Shown here piece by piece: positions 11,175 to 24,080 of a stretch of DNA of 64,000 nt; position 1 is the stretch's first letter; the number at the start of each line of letters is the position of its first letter. The stretch is from Bradyrhizobium tropiciagri (GTDB lineage Bacteria; Pseudomonadota; Alphaproteobacteria; Rhizobiales; Xanthobacteraceae). The position numbers and the translations under genes were made by a program. The notes below the pieces were generated by a model. It was not told where the DNA came from. It searched no databases and saw only the letters and a program-made list of their open reading frames with translations. The stretch spans positions 806,001-870,000 of the forward strand of contig NZ_JAFCKF010000001.1 in NCBI RefSeq assembly GCF_018130545.1, in the 5' to 3' direction.

Positions 11175-13046
11175 CTACTTCGCCTGCTCGAGCTTCGCGG
11201 CCTTCGCTGCTTCATACCACCAGTTCTCCGGCGCACCGACGCCCTGGGTATATTTGGCGAGCTTCTCGGTATGACCGAACTGATCCCAATAGGCGATCGG
11301 ATGCGTGTTACGGTACCATTGCGGCACCCAGTAGCGGCCGGCACGGAACACACGGTCGAACGCGCGGCAAGCGACCGTCAGCTCCTGCCGATTGTTGGCG
11401 CCGATGATCTTCTCGATCAGCGCATCGATCGCTGGATTGGCGATTCCCGCAAGATTGTATGAGCCCTTGGTCTTGGCTGCCTGCGACGAGAAGAAGGGCC
11501 GCATGCTGTCGCCCGGCGTCGCCGACGAGCTGAAGCGCTGCATGGTTAGGTCGAAATCAAAGTCTTCGACACGGGCTCTGTATTGCACAGCGTCGACCAG
11601 ACGGAATGTCGCTTCGATGCCGAGCGTGCCGAGATTCTTGATGTAGGGTCCATGATGCGGTTGCAGCGACGGCTCGTCGTTGAGGAATTCGATGGTGAGT
11701 GGCTGGCCGTTCGGCAAAATACGCTTGCCGTCCTTGATGACGCAGCCGGCGTCGTTGAGCAGTTGCACGGCCTTGCGCAGCAGCGCACGGTCCTGTCCGG
11801 AGCCGTCAGACATCGGCGGCACGAACGGCAAGCCGAACACCTCGTCAGGCACCTGGCCGCGGAACGGCTCGAGCAGCGCGAGCTCCTCGGGTGGCGGCGG
11901 CCCGTTCGCCACCATGTCCGAGTTCTGGAACGGTGAGACGGTGCGCGCATACGCATCGTACATGATGGTCTTGTTGGTCCACTCGAAATCGAAAGCGTAG
12001 ATCAACGCCTCGCGCACGCGCGGATCCTTGAACTTGTCGCGGCGCATGTTGATGAACCAACCTTGCGCGCCGGACGGCGTATCGTCGGGCAGCGTCTCGC
12101 GCTTGACCCGACCGTCCTTGACCGCGGGGAAATCGTAGCGTGTCGCCCAGACGCGCGCGGTGAACTCCTCGCGGAACAAATAGCTCTTCGAGGTGAAGCC
12201 CTCAAACGCCACGTCGCGATCGCGATAGAATTCATAACGCACGGTATCGAAATTGTAGCTGCCGCGATTGACCGGAAGCTCGGCGCCCCACCAGTCCTTG
12301 ACGCGATCGTATTCGACATAACGGTTGACCTCGTACCGGCCTACCTTGTACGGCCCCGAGCCGAGCGGCGCATCGAGCGTCGATTCCTCGAACGATCGCG
12401 TCGCGTAGTAGGCCCTGGAAAAAATCGGCAGGCTCGCGACGTAGAGCGGCACGTCACGCGCGCGCCCCTCCGCGAAGGTCACGACTACGGTCGCGTCATC
12501 GGGCGCCTCGGCCTTGACGAAGTCGCGCAGCTGCACCTGGATCAGCGGATGACCTTTCTCCTTCAGCATATTGAGCGAGAAGGCGACGTCCTGCGCGGTC
12601 AGCTTCGAACCGTCATGGAAGCGCGCCTCGGGGCGCATGGTGAAGCGGTAGGTCAACTTGTCCGGCGAGATTTGCACCGACTTCGCGGCAAATCCGTACA
12701 TCGCGTCAGGCTCGTCATTGGCGCGCGACATCAGGGTCGCAAACGTCATGTCCATGCCTTGAGCGCCCTCGCCCTTCAGGACATAGGCGTTCAGCGAGTT
12801 GAAGGTGTAGTAGGACTGGTTGTAGGCGCGCACCCACGGGATCACCGAGAAGGCGCCGCCCTTCGGCGCTTTCGCATTGACGTATTCGAAGATCTGGAAA
12901 TCCGCCGGGTATTTCAGATCACCGAACACCGACATGCCGTGCATCTCAGTGCCGTTATCGGCCGCCGCCGGTGCGACACGCAAGCCGGCAGCACTCAACG
13001 CACCGATGCCGAGACCGAGTGCGTGCCGACGGGTAAACAGCGCCAT
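11175..13046 (-). CDS. Extracellular solute-binding protein, family 5 (YejA-like, second copy)
   Basis: A 623-residue periplasmic binding protein of the peptide/nickel family 5. The start MALFTRRHALGLG gives a twin-arginine-type signal followed by a hydrophobic stretch and an AxA-like cleavage region (RVAPAAADN). The mature part starts with MHGMSVFGDLKYPADFQIFEYVNAKAPKGG, the typical YejA opening. Downstream are RFTMRPEARFHDGSKLTAQDV and a C-terminal YWVPQWYRNTHPIAYWDQF. It resembles its upstream neighbour at the same key positions, so the pair looks like a tandem duplication that has diverged; which peptides each binds cannot be read from sequence. Confidence 0.9.
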   Translation of the reverse strand: MALFTRRHALGLGIGALSAAGLRVAPAAADNGTEMHGMSVFGDLKYPADFQIFEYVNAKAPKGGAFSVIPWVRAYNQSYYTFNSLNAYVLKGEGAQGMDMTFATLMSRANDEPDAMYGFAAKSVQISPDKLTYRFTMRPEARFHDGSKLTAQDVAFSLNMLKEKGHPLIQVQLRDFVKAEAPDDATVVVTFAEGRARDVPLYVASLPIFSRAYYATRSFEESTLDAPLGSGPYKVGRYEVNRYVEYDRVKDWWGAELPVNRGSYNFDTVRYEFYRDRDVAFEGFTSKSYLFREEFTARVWATRYDFPAVKDGRVKRETLPDDTPSGAQGWFINMRRDKFKDPRVREALIYAFDFEWTNKTIMYDAYARTVSPFQNSDMVANGPPPPEELALLEPFRGQVPDEVFGLPFVPPMSDGSGQDRALLRKAVQLLNDAGCVIKDGKRILPNGQPLTIEFLNDEPSLQPHHGPYIKNLGTLGIEATFRLVDAVQYRARVEDFDFDLTMQRFSSSATPGDSMRPFFSSQAAKTKGSYNLAGIANPAIDALIEKIIGANNRQELTVACRAFDRVFRAGRYWVPQWYRNTHPIAYWDQFGHTEKLAKYTQGVGAPENWWYEAAKAAKLEQAK

Positions 13047-13063
13047 GCGCGAATCCTTCGATC

Positions 13064-14968
13064 TTATGAACGCTTGAGCTTGGCCGCCTTGTCGGCGTCG
13101 TACCACCAAAGATTTGGGAATCCCGAAACACCATATTTCGGCAGCGGATCGGGATGGCTGAAGCGATCCCAGTACACATAGCGCTGCTTGTCGTAATTGA
13201 AGTGTGGAACGAGATAGAAGTTCCAGAGCAAGACCCGGTCCAGCGCCTTGGCAGCGGCGACCTGATCGGCGCGGCTGTTGGCGAAGATGATGCGCTCGAT
13301 GATGGCATCGACGGCCGGATTCTTGATGCCGGGGAGATTGTTGGAGCCCGGCCGGTCGGCGGCCTGCGAGCCGAAATTGTCGCGCTGTTCATTGCCGGGC
13401 GAGATCGATTGTCCCCACACCTGGGTGACCATCTCGAAATCGAAATCGCGGATCCGGTTCTGGTACTGCACGGTGTCGACGGCGCGCAGATTGACGGTGA
13501 TGCCGAGGCGTTCCAGGCTCGGTTTGTAGAACAGCGCAATTCGCTCCATGCCGGAATCGCCGCTGTTACCGAGTATCTCGACCGTAAACGGCTGGCCGGA
13601 CGAATCGACCAGCTTGCGATCGCGGATCTCGAAACCGGCTTCCTTCAACAGCCGCGTCGCCTCGCGCAGATTGGCACGCACGTTCTCCGGCGTGCCGCCG
13701 ACCGGATCCTTGTAAGGCGTCGTGAAGACTTCGGGCGGCACCTTGTCGCGCACCGTCTCCAGGATCTCGAGCTCCTTGCCTTCCGGCAGGCCGGTCGCCA
13801 TCAGATCGGGGATACCGTCGAAATAGCTGGAATCGCGGTGATAGTCGCCGGTCGAGAGCACGCGGTTCATCTCTTCGAAATCGAACGCGTAGTTGAAGGC
13901 GCGGCGCAGCCTGGCGTCGGCGAATTTCGGGCGCCTCAGGTTGAACACCCAGCCCTGCATCCGGCCTTGATTGCGGACCGTGAACAGCTCCTTGAGCAGT
14001 CGCTTCTCGCGCACCGGCGGAACGTCGTAGGCCGATGCCCATTCCTTCGCGCTGCGCTCGCCGTACCAATCGAACTGGTCGGCCTTCAACGCCTCGCGCG
14101 CGACGGTATCGTCGCGGAAATATTCGTAGCGCAGCTCGTCGAAATTGTTCTGTCCGATCGCAATCGGGATATCCTTGCCCCAATAATCCTTGACGCGTTC
14201 GAGCGCCACCGATCGTCCGGCGACGAATTCCTTGATTTTGTAGGGACCCGATCCAAGCGGTGGCTCAAGCGTACTCGCGGTAATGTCGCGCTTCTTGCCC
14301 TGCGGGTCGGTGCCTTCCCACCAATGCTTGGGCAGGATAATGAGCTGGCCGGTGATCATCGGCAGCTCGCGGTTGCCCGGACTGTCGAAGGTGAACTTGA
14401 TGTCGCGATCGCCGATCTTCTCGGCCTTTTCGATATGCCGGTAATAGGCGCTGAACATCGGGCTGTTCGCCTTCCACGCCTCGAAGGAGAAGATCACATC
14501 CTCAGGGGTGACCGGCTTGCCGTCGTGCCAGCGTGAACCGGGCCGCAGGCGGTAGATCACATAGGAGAAATCGTCGGGAAACGCCGCGGCCCCGGCGAGC
14601 TCGCCGTAATACGTATCGGGCTCGTCGAGCGAAGCTTCCATCAGCGAGTCATAGATGCGGCTGACGGCCGCCGAGACCGTTCCCTTCAACCCGGCGACGA
14701 CCAGGTTGAAGCTGTCATAGGTGCCGGGCTGGAACAGCCGCACCACGCCGCCCTTCGGCGCGTCCGGACTGACATAGTCGTAGCGCTTGAAGTCGGCCGG
14801 GTATTTGATTTCGCCATATGTCGAGAGGCCGTGCCGCCATTTGAGCCCGTTGGGTGCGTCGTCGGCGAGCGCCGGCGTGATCGCCGACAGGCTGGAGTTG
14901 AGTCCGAGCGCCGGAGCGATTGCCGCCAGTGCGCTGCCTTGAAGGAGGTGTCGTCGGGTGATCGCCAA
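13064..14968 (-). CDS. yejA: Extracellular solute-binding protein, family 5 (YejA-like, first copy)
   Basis: A 634-residue periplasmic binding protein, first gene of the importer operon. The start is TTG, with AGGAAG seven bases upstream and no better in-frame ATG. MAITRRHLLQGSALAAIAPALG is a twin-arginine-type signal, with cleavage likely after ALA near residue 35. The mature part begins LKWRHGLSTYGEIKYPADFKRYDYVSPDAPKGG, and YRLRPGSRWHDGKPVTPEDV marks the family 5 core. The next gene begins 17 bases downstream. Substrate is probably oligopeptides, by analogy with YejABEF. Confidence 0.92.
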   Translation of the reverse strand: MAITRRHLLQGSALAAIAPALGLNSSLSAITPALADDAPNGLKWRHGLSTYGEIKYPADFKRYDYVSPDAPKGGVVRLFQPGTYDSFNLVVAGLKGTVSAAVSRIYDSLMEASLDEPDTYYGELAGAAAFPDDFSYVIYRLRPGSRWHDGKPVTPEDVIFSFEAWKANSPMFSAYYRHIEKAEKIGDRDIKFTFDSPGNRELPMITGQLIILPKHWWEGTDPQGKKRDITASTLEPPLGSGPYKIKEFVAGRSVALERVKDYWGKDIPIAIGQNNFDELRYEYFRDDTVAREALKADQFDWYGERSAKEWASAYDVPPVREKRLLKELFTVRNQGRMQGWVFNLRRPKFADARLRRAFNYAFDFEEMNRVLSTGDYHRDSSYFDGIPDLMATGLPEGKELEILETVRDKVPPEVFTTPYKDPVGGTPENVRANLREATRLLKEAGFEIRDRKLVDSSGQPFTVEILGNSGDSGMERIALFYKPSLERLGITVNLRAVDTVQYQNRIRDFDFEMVTQVWGQSISPGNEQRDNFGSQAADRPGSNNLPGIKNPAVDAIIERIIFANSRADQVAAAKALDRVLLWNFYLVPHFNYDKQRYVYWDRFSHPDPLPKYGVSGFPNLWWYDADKAAKLKRS

Positions 14969-15128
14969 ATTCGGTCTTCCTACTTGCGGCCCCGGTTACA
15001 TGGGACCCAATATAAGGCAACGGTTCGACAAATTACGTTGCTTTTTCCTCATGATATTGGCCCGGGAACAATATCGGTGCGGCGAAACGTCCCGATAACA
15101 ACCCCGCGACAACGGATTCGCCATGCGA

Positions 15129-15156
15129 AAACGGCCAGGCATTGCCTGGCCGTTTC
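15129..15156 (-). terminator. Hairpin terminator downstream of cycM
   Basis: The stem AACGGCCAGGCA / TGCCTGGCCGTT is followed on the minus strand by TTTCGC. It lies 28 bases past the cycM stop and separates cycM from the yej operon, which is read in the same direction. Confidence 0.75.
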
Positions 15157-15183
15157 ATCCGCATGCTTGCGCGAAGCAAATGG

Positions 15184-15732
15184 TTACTTCGAAGCGGTCG
15201 GGAGCGGAGCCGGGTGCTCCGAGTTCGAATTCAGATAGGCGATGATGTCGGCGCGTTCGCTGTCCTTCGGAACGCCGGCGAAGCCCATCGCGGTGCCCGG
15301 GATGAAGCCCTTGGGGTTGGTCAGGAACTTGTTGAGGTCGTCGAAAGTCCAGGTGCCGCCCTTGCCCTTCATCGCAGCCGAGAAGTTGAAGCCGCGGCCT
15401 TCGCCGCGGGGCTCGTTGACGATACCGTAGAGGTTCGGACCGACGCGGTTGGGGCCACCCTTTTCGAAGGTATGGCAGGCCTGGCACTTCTTGGCGGCCG
15501 CGGCGCCCTTCTCGACGGAGGCGGTCTGCAGCAGCTTCTCGATCGGCTCAGACGGCGCGGCTGCGGCCTCGCCGCCACCGCCGTGGGACTCTTCCTTCAC
15601 GGCGATCTCAAAACCCGGCTTCTCGGGCATCTTGGCCGAAAACACCGATCCGGCGGTAAAGCTCAGCACCAGGACGACGATGCAGGTGCCGAGAACCGCA
15701 CCGAGGATTTTGTTGAGTTCGAAGGAGTCCAT
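15184..15732 (-). CDS. cycM: Membrane-anchored cytochrome c CycM
   Basis: A 182-residue c-type cytochrome that passes electrons from the bc1 complex to the aa3 oxidase in Bradyrhizobium. Residues 10-32 form an uncleaved N-terminal membrane anchor (ILGAVLGTCIVVLVLSFTAG). A flexible Gly/Ala/Pro linker follows, then a class I cytochrome domain with the heme site CQACH at 83-87 and the probable axial Met149 in PGTAMGFAG. Length and layout match B. japonicum CycM. Its oxidase partner, the ctaCDGE cluster, lies at 46100-51477 in this same window. Confidence 0.92.
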   Translation of the reverse strand: MDSFELNKILGAVLGTCIVVLVLSFTAGSVFSAKMPEKPGFEIAVKEESHGGGGEAAAAPSEPIEKLLQTASVEKGAAAAKKCQACHTFEKGGPNRVGPNLYGIVNEPRGEGRGFNFSAAMKGKGGTWTFDDLNKFLTNPKGFIPGTAMGFAGVPKDSERADIIAYLNSNSEHPAPLPTASK

Positions 15733-15931
15733 TTCGGTCAGGCTCCGGGCCTTGAATGTCGACTTCAGGCCGGGAATACGGCCGCGGGGAAAGACCCGGG
15801 AATCGACGTTTCGTGCCTCCCCCAGGCAGGGTTGAGATATCGGTTTGCCCGCGCTCTGGCAACCCGTATAAACGCGCCGAATTCAACCTCCTCCCCGGCA
15901 ATTTCCGCAGGCCGGACGGGCCCCGATACGA

Positions 15932-16672
15932 ATGACGCAATCTCGTACCTTGGTGCTGATTCCGGCCCGCATGGCCGCGACCCGACTGCCGGGAAAACCG
16001 TTGCTCGATATCGCCGGCCTGCCGATGATCGCCCATGTGCTGCGGCGGGCCGAGGCGGCCGGGATCGGCCGGGTTGCGGTCGCCACCGATACGGCCGAGA
16101 TCGCAACCGCAGTGAAGGCGGTGGGCGGCGAGGTGGTGATGACCCGCTCCGACCATCCCTCCGGCTCGGACCGGATTTATGAAGCGATGATGACCCTCGA
16201 CCCGGGCGGCCGCGCCGAGATCGTGGTCAATCTGCAGGGCGATTTCCCGACCATCACGCCGGAGACCATCCGCAGCGTGATGCCGGCGCTCGACGATCCC
16301 GCCGTGGATATCTCGACCCTGGCCTCGCAGATTCATACTGAGGAGGAGGATCGAGCCCCCAGCGTGGTCAAGGCGGTCGGGTCCCCGATCGGCGCCAACC
16401 GATTGCGCGCGCTGTATTTCACCCGCGCCACCGCGCCCCACGGCGACGGGCCGCGCTACCACCATATCGGCCTCTATGCCTACCGGCGCGCCGCGCTGGA
16501 GCGGTTCGTGAAGCTGCCGCCCTCGCCGCTGGAGCTGCAGGAGAAACTCGAGCAGCTGCGCGCGCTGGAAGCCGGGATGCGGATCGACGTCACCATCGTC
16601 GACACTGTCCCGCGCGGCGTCGACACCCCGGCGGACCTCGAAACCGCCCGCAGAATACTTTCCAAGGCCTGA
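15932..16672 (+). CDS. kdsB: 3-deoxy-manno-octulosonate cytidylyltransferase KdsB
   Basis: A 246-residue cytoplasmic enzyme that makes CMP-Kdo from CTP and Kdo for lipopolysaccharide inner core. The nucleotide-binding opening [21 protein letters not shown] is at residues 6-26, followed by [13 protein letters not shown] and [15 protein letters not shown], and [18 protein letters not shown] further on, all normal for KdsB. It is read away from cycM across a 199-base gap holding both promoters, and pheA follows after 33 bases. Confidence 0.95.
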   Translation: MTQSRTLVLIPARMAATRLPGKPLLDIAGLPMIAHVLRRAEAAGIGRVAVATDTAEIATAVKAVGGEVVMTRSDHPSGSDRIYEAMMTLDPGGRAEIVVNLQGDFPTITPETIRSVMPALDDPAVDISTLASQIHTEEEDRAPSVVKAVGSPIGANRLRALYFTRATAPHGDGPRYHHIGLYAYRRAALERFVKLPPSPLELQEKLEQLRALEAGMRIDVTIVDTVPRGVDTPADLETARRILSKA

Positions 16673-16705
16673 GCGGGTGCTAAAAGGCCCCGCAGGAAAG
16701 AACCC

Positions 16706-17566
16706 ATGACCAAGAAGCTGAAAATCGCGTTCCAGGGCGAGCCTGGCGCCAATTCCCACATCGCGATCGTCGAGGCCTATCCCGACGCCGAGCCGATGCC
16801 GTGCCCGACCTTCGAGGACGCGCTGGCCGCGATCTCCTCGGGCGAGGCCGATCTCGGCATGATCCCGATCGAGAATTCGGTCGCCGGCCGGGTCGCCGAC
16901 ATCCATCATCTGCTGCCGGCTTCCGGCCTGTTCATCGTCGGCGAATGGTTCTTGCCGATCCGCCACCAGCTGATGGCGCTCAAGGGCGTCAAGCTCGCCG
17001 ACATCAAGAGCGTGGAGAGCCATGTCCAGGCGCTCGGCCAGTGCCGGCGCACCATCCGCAAGCTCGGCATCAAGCCGATCGTCGCCGGCGACACCGCCGG
17101 CAGCGCCCGCGATGTCTCCGAGCGCGGCGACCGCACCGTGGCCGCGATCGCCTCGCGCCTCGCCGCTGATATCTATGGCCTCGAGATTCTCGCCGAGGAC
17201 ATCGAGGACGAAGCCCACAACACCACCCGCTTCGTGGTGCTGGCGCGCGAGGCCAAATGGGCCGCGCAGGACTCGGGACCGCTGGTGACCAGTTTTGTCT
17301 TCCGGGTACGCAATCTGCCCGCCGCGCTCTACAAGGCGCTGGGCGGCTTTGCCACCAACGGCGTCAACATGACCAAGCTCGAAAGCTACATGGTCGACGG
17401 CAATTTCTTCGCCACGCAATTCTACGCCGATGTCGACGGCCACCCCGACGACCGCGGGCTCGCCTTCGCGCTGGAGGAACTTAAATTCTTCTCGCGCGAA
17501 TTCCGCATCCTCGGCGTCTATCCCGGCAACCCGTTCCGCGCCACGTTCAGCGAGACGCAGGACTGA
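16706..17566 (+). CDS. pheA: Prephenate dehydratase PheA
   Basis: A 286-residue enzyme that turns prephenate into phenylpyruvate in phenylalanine synthesis. The periplasmic-binding-like catalytic domain begins IAFQGEPGANSHIA and contains DLGMIPIENSVAGRV and the conserved NTTRFVVLAR. A C-terminal ACT domain (about 190-275) has NLPAALYKALGGFATNGVNMTKLESYMVDGNF; the usual ESRP of feedback-sensitive enzymes reads ESYM here. No chorismate mutase domain is fused. Follows kdsB on the same strand. Confidence 0.95.
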   Translation: MTKKLKIAFQGEPGANSHIAIVEAYPDAEPMPCPTFEDALAAISSGEADLGMIPIENSVAGRVADIHHLLPASGLFIVGEWFLPIRHQLMALKGVKLADIKSVESHVQALGQCRRTIRKLGIKPIVAGDTAGSARDVSERGDRTVAAIASRLAADIYGLEILAEDIEDEAHNTTRFVVLAREAKWAAQDSGPLVTSFVFRVRNLPAALYKALGGFATNGVNMTKLESYMVDGNFFATQFYADVDGHPDDRGLAFALEELKFFSREFRILGVYPGNPFRATFSETQD

Positions 17567-17594
17567 GCCGAGCGAACGCTATCCTCCCAAACGC

Positions 17595-17708
17595 CGTCCC
17601 GGCGAAGGCCGGGACCCATAACCACCGGCGCTTGTAGGCAGCAAAGCAACAACCAGTTCGCGCAGCAACTGGGGCCGCGGCGTATGGGTCCCGGCCTTCG
17701 CCGGGACG
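17595..17708. repeat. Palindromic repeat with facing arms
   Basis: The left arm (17595-17620, from CGTCCCGGCGAAGG to GGGACCCATA) and the right arm (17683-17708) are exact reverse complements over 26 bases, enclosing about 60 bases. It stands between the convergent pheA and the luciferase-like gene. A unit of the same build, with different arm sequence, is at 58683-58804. Confidence 0.8.
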
Positions 17709-17715
17709 ACGATCG

Positions 17716-18735
17716 TTATGCGGTGGCCCTCTTCTGTAGCCCGAACGCTTCGGCAAGCAGGCTGTAGGACTTCTTCCGCGCCGCGTGGTCGTAGACCGCG
17801 GTGATCACCATCAGCTCATCCGCCTGGCTCGCCGCGATCAGCGGCTGGAGCTTGGTCATCACGGTTGCGGGGCTGCCGGCGAACAGCCGCGCGCGGTTGC
17901 GGGCGATCGAGGCCCGCTCGGCGTCGGTGTAGGGATAGGCCTCGGCCTCCTCGACGCTCGGCAGCGGCAGATACTGGCCGCGGTCGCGGCGCAGGCGGTT
18001 GAGATCCATCGATAGCGCCAGCCGCTCGGCGTCCGCGTCGGTCTCTGCCGTGACGACAGCGACCGCCAGGATCGACTGCGGCGTCGCGCGCCAGCCGGAC
18101 GGCTTGAAATGGGCGCGGTAATTCGTCATCGCCGCGATCGCGTCGTGAGTGGCGAAATGATGCGCGAACGCAAAGCCCATCCCGACCTGGGCGGCGAGCT
18201 CGGCGGAATAATCGCTCGAGCCGAGCAGCCAGATCGGCGGCAGCGGCGAATCATCCGGCATCGCCACCACATTGTTGTAGGGGTGGCCGGATGGGAAATC
18301 GCGCGTCTCCCACAGCGTCAGCTCGTGCAACCGCTCGAGGAAATCGTCGCCCTCGCGGCGATCGAGCCGGCTGCGCAGCGCGTAAGCCGTGGCGCCGTCG
18401 GTGCCGGGCGCGCGGCCAAGGCCGAGATCGATGCGGCCGGGAAACAGCGCCTCCAGCATCTTGAAGCGCTCGGCGACGACGAGCGGCGCATGGTTGGGCA
18501 GCATCACGCCGCCGGAGCCGACCCGGATGTGCTGCGTTACCGCCGCGATCTGCCCGATCATCAAATCGGGCGCCGGGCTCGCGACCGAGGCGAGGTTGTG
18601 GTGCTCGGCGAGCCAATAGCGCGTGTAGTCGAGAGCATCGACATGGCGCGCCAAATCGATGCTGTTGCGGAGCGCCGCGGCGGGCTTGGTGCCTGTGGTG
18701 ACGACGGAGAGGTCGAGGACAGAAAGCGGGATCAT
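17716..18735 (-). CDS. LLM class flavin-dependent oxidoreductase
   Basis: A 339-residue bacterial luciferase-like monooxygenase with an F420/FMN TIM-barrel fold. The opening [21 protein letters not shown], the segment [26 protein letters not shown] and [41 protein letters not shown] are standard for the single-component subgroup (MsnO8/YhbW-like). ATG at 18735 is preferred over a TTG nine bases upstream. The substrate cannot be told from sequence; no alkane-sulfonate or pyrimidine genes are next to it. Confidence 0.85.
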   Translation of the reverse strand: MIPLSVLDLSVVTTGTKPAAALRNSIDLARHVDALDYTRYWLAEHHNLASVASPAPDLMIGQIAAVTQHIRVGSGGVMLPNHAPLVVAERFKMLEALFPGRIDLGLGRAPGTDGATAYALRSRLDRREGDDFLERLHELTLWETRDFPSGHPYNNVVAMPDDSPLPPIWLLGSSDYSAELAAQVGMGFAFAHHFATHDAIAAMTNYRAHFKPSGWRATPQSILAVAVVTAETDADAERLALSMDLNRLRRDRGQYLPLPSVEEAEAYPYTDAERASIARNRARLFAGSPATVMTKLQPLIAASQADELMVITAVYDHAARKKSYSLLAEAFGLQKRATA

Positions 18736-19125
18736 GGGTGACAACCTAGTGTGAGGTCAGGAGGCGACAAAGTCCCTGACCGCGCAGAGCAGTCCCGCAC
18801 CCGAAGGCTGGTGAAAGGAGCAAAAGGGCTTTGGGACGAAACAAGCCGATTAATTGAAAGATTACCTGGCCCACATTTCTCCTTGGCGACTTACCAGCCG
18901 GCTGATTTATATTTAATCTATATATTTCAATTAGATATAAACAAGCTCGATCAACCCCTCGTCGCCCACCGCGCGTGCCCCGCAGCCGATTTTTCTCATC
19001 TCTGTGCCGACAATGGGCAATTTCCCATACCCGATGGGCTGTTTTGGCCCACCGGTTTCGCCTATCTTAGGGCGTCCACATCCAGGCCGGACGTCTGCCC
19101 TCCAGTTGCGGAGCCCTTGCGTATC
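18736..19125. other. metF leader region with two small hairpins
   Basis: No gene is supported in these 390 bases. It holds an AT-rich block (18840-18945) unlike its GC-rich surroundings, the dyad described at 18906-18941, and two tight hairpins close to the gene: TGGG/CCCA (19014-19017, 19024-19027) and TGGGC/GCCCA (19035-19039, 19047-19051). I do not recognise a SAM, SAH or cobalamin riboswitch in it. Confidence 0.6.
18906..18941. promoter_or_regulatory. AT-rich dyad upstream of metF, candidate operator
   Basis: TTTATATTTAAT (18906-18917) and ATTAGATATAAA (18930-18941) are inverted repeats of 12 bases with one mismatch and a 12-base spacer. It is the only long AT-rich stretch nearby and lies 184 bases before the metF ATG. 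The binding protein is unknown. Confidence 0.5.
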
Positions 19126-20040
19126 ATGACCGAGATCATTTCCTCCCTGCCGAACGGCCAGCGCGCGCCCAAGGCGCCGAAAATCTCCTTCGAATTCTTC
19201 CCGCCGAAGACCGAGGAGATGGAGCGCAATCTCTGGGAGACCATCAACCGTCTGGCGCCGCTGACGCCGAACTTCGTCTCGGTGACCTATGGCGCCGGCG
19301 GCTCGACCCGCGAGCGCACCCATTCCACCATCAGCCGCATCCTGCGCGAGACCGATCTGCTGCCGGCCGCGCATCTGACCTGCGTCAGCGCCTCGCGCAG
19401 CGAGATCGACGAGATCGTCGACCGCTACCATGAGGTCGGCGTCCGCCACATCGTGGCGCTGCGCGGCGATCCGCCCGGCGGCATCGGCACGCCCTACTTC
19501 ACCCATCCCGACGGCTACCAGAGCTCGGCCGAGCTCGTCGCCGGGATCAAGAAGCGCCACGCCGATATCGAGATCTCGGTGTCGGCCTATCCGGAGAAGC
19601 ACCCGGAAGCGGCCGACTTCAACGCCGACATCGACACGCTGAAGGCCAAGGTCGACGCCGGTGCGACCCGCGCGATCACCCAGGTGTTCTTCGACAACGA
19701 CCTCTATCACCGCTATGTCGACCGGGTGCGCGCGGCAGGCATCGAGATTCCGATCGTGCCGGGCATCATGCCGATGCACAATTTCAAGCAGGCCCGCAAT
19801 TTCGTCACCCGTGCCGGCACCAGCGTGCCGGACTGGCTCGCCGAGAAATTCGAGGGCCTCGACAACGACGCCGAGACCCGCAAGCTGGTCGCGGCCACCG
19901 TTGCCGCCGGCCAGGTGCAGAAGCTGTTCAAGCACGGCGTCGACACCTTCCACTTCTACACCATGAACCGCGCGGACCTCGTGTTCGCGATCAGCCACCT
20001 GCTCGGCATCCGGCCGAACGGTGCCCAGAAAGCTGCCTGA
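19126..20040 (+). CDS. metF: Methylenetetrahydrofolate reductase MetF
   Basis: A 304-residue FAD enzyme that reduces 5,10-methylene-THF to 5-methyl-THF, the methyl donor for MetH. The opening ISFEFFPPKTEEMERNLWETI, VTYGAGGSTRERTHSTISRI, the FAD site VRHIVALRGDPPGG and AITQVFFDNDLYHRYVDR are typical. The ATG at 19126 is chosen; the frame is open for 125 codons upstream but that part lacks family likeness and overlaps the leader. metH starts 3 bases after its stop, so the two consecutive steps of methionine synthesis are co-translated. Confidence 0.95.
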   Translation: MTEIISSLPNGQRAPKAPKISFEFFPPKTEEMERNLWETINRLAPLTPNFVSVTYGAGGSTRERTHSTISRILRETDLLPAAHLTCVSASRSEIDEIVDRYHEVGVRHIVALRGDPPGGIGTPYFTHPDGYQSSAELVAGIKKRHADIEISVSAYPEKHPEAADFNADIDTLKAKVDAGATRAITQVFFDNDLYHRYVDRVRAAGIEIPIVPGIMPMHNFKQARNFVTRAGTSVPDWLAEKFEGLDNDAETRKLVAATVAAGQVQKLFKHGVDTFHFYTMNRADLVFAISHLLGIRPNGAQKAA

Positions 20041-20043
20041 TCC

Positions 20044-23898
<3,855 letters not shown>

Positions 23899-23942
23899 CT
23901 CTTCCCTCCCCTGGAGGGGGAGGGTGAAGCATCATCGCCTCC

Positions 23943-24064
23943 CCGTCACTTGTCATCGCCGGGCTTGACCCGGCGATCCATCTTCCAACAAGATTCTGGC
24001 GAATATAGATGGATGCCCGGGTCATCCTCGCGAAGACGCGCTTCGCGCTTTTACCCGGCATGAC
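23943..24064. repeat. Imperfect palindromic intergenic repeat
   Basis: TGACCCGGCGATCCATCT (23966-23983) and AGATGGATGCCCGGGTCA (24007-24024) are inverted with two mismatches. Outer parts GTCATCGCCGGG and CCCGGCATGAC extend the palindrome. It sits between metH and the GST gene. Confidence 0.65.
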
Positions 24065-24080
24065 GTGAGGAGTGCACTCC

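Noticed and set aside
15608-17443. 611-codon minus-strand open frame opposite kdsB and pheA
   Set aside because: No domain likeness; both plus-strand genes are well supported.
18751-19125. N-terminal extension of metF
   Set aside because: The 125 extra codons lack MetF likeness and hold the dyad and hairpins; ATG at 19126 gives the normal protein.
18736-19125. SAM-II, SAH or cobalamin riboswitch before metF-metH
   Set aside because: No matching conserved core was found by eye; only simple hairpins are present.
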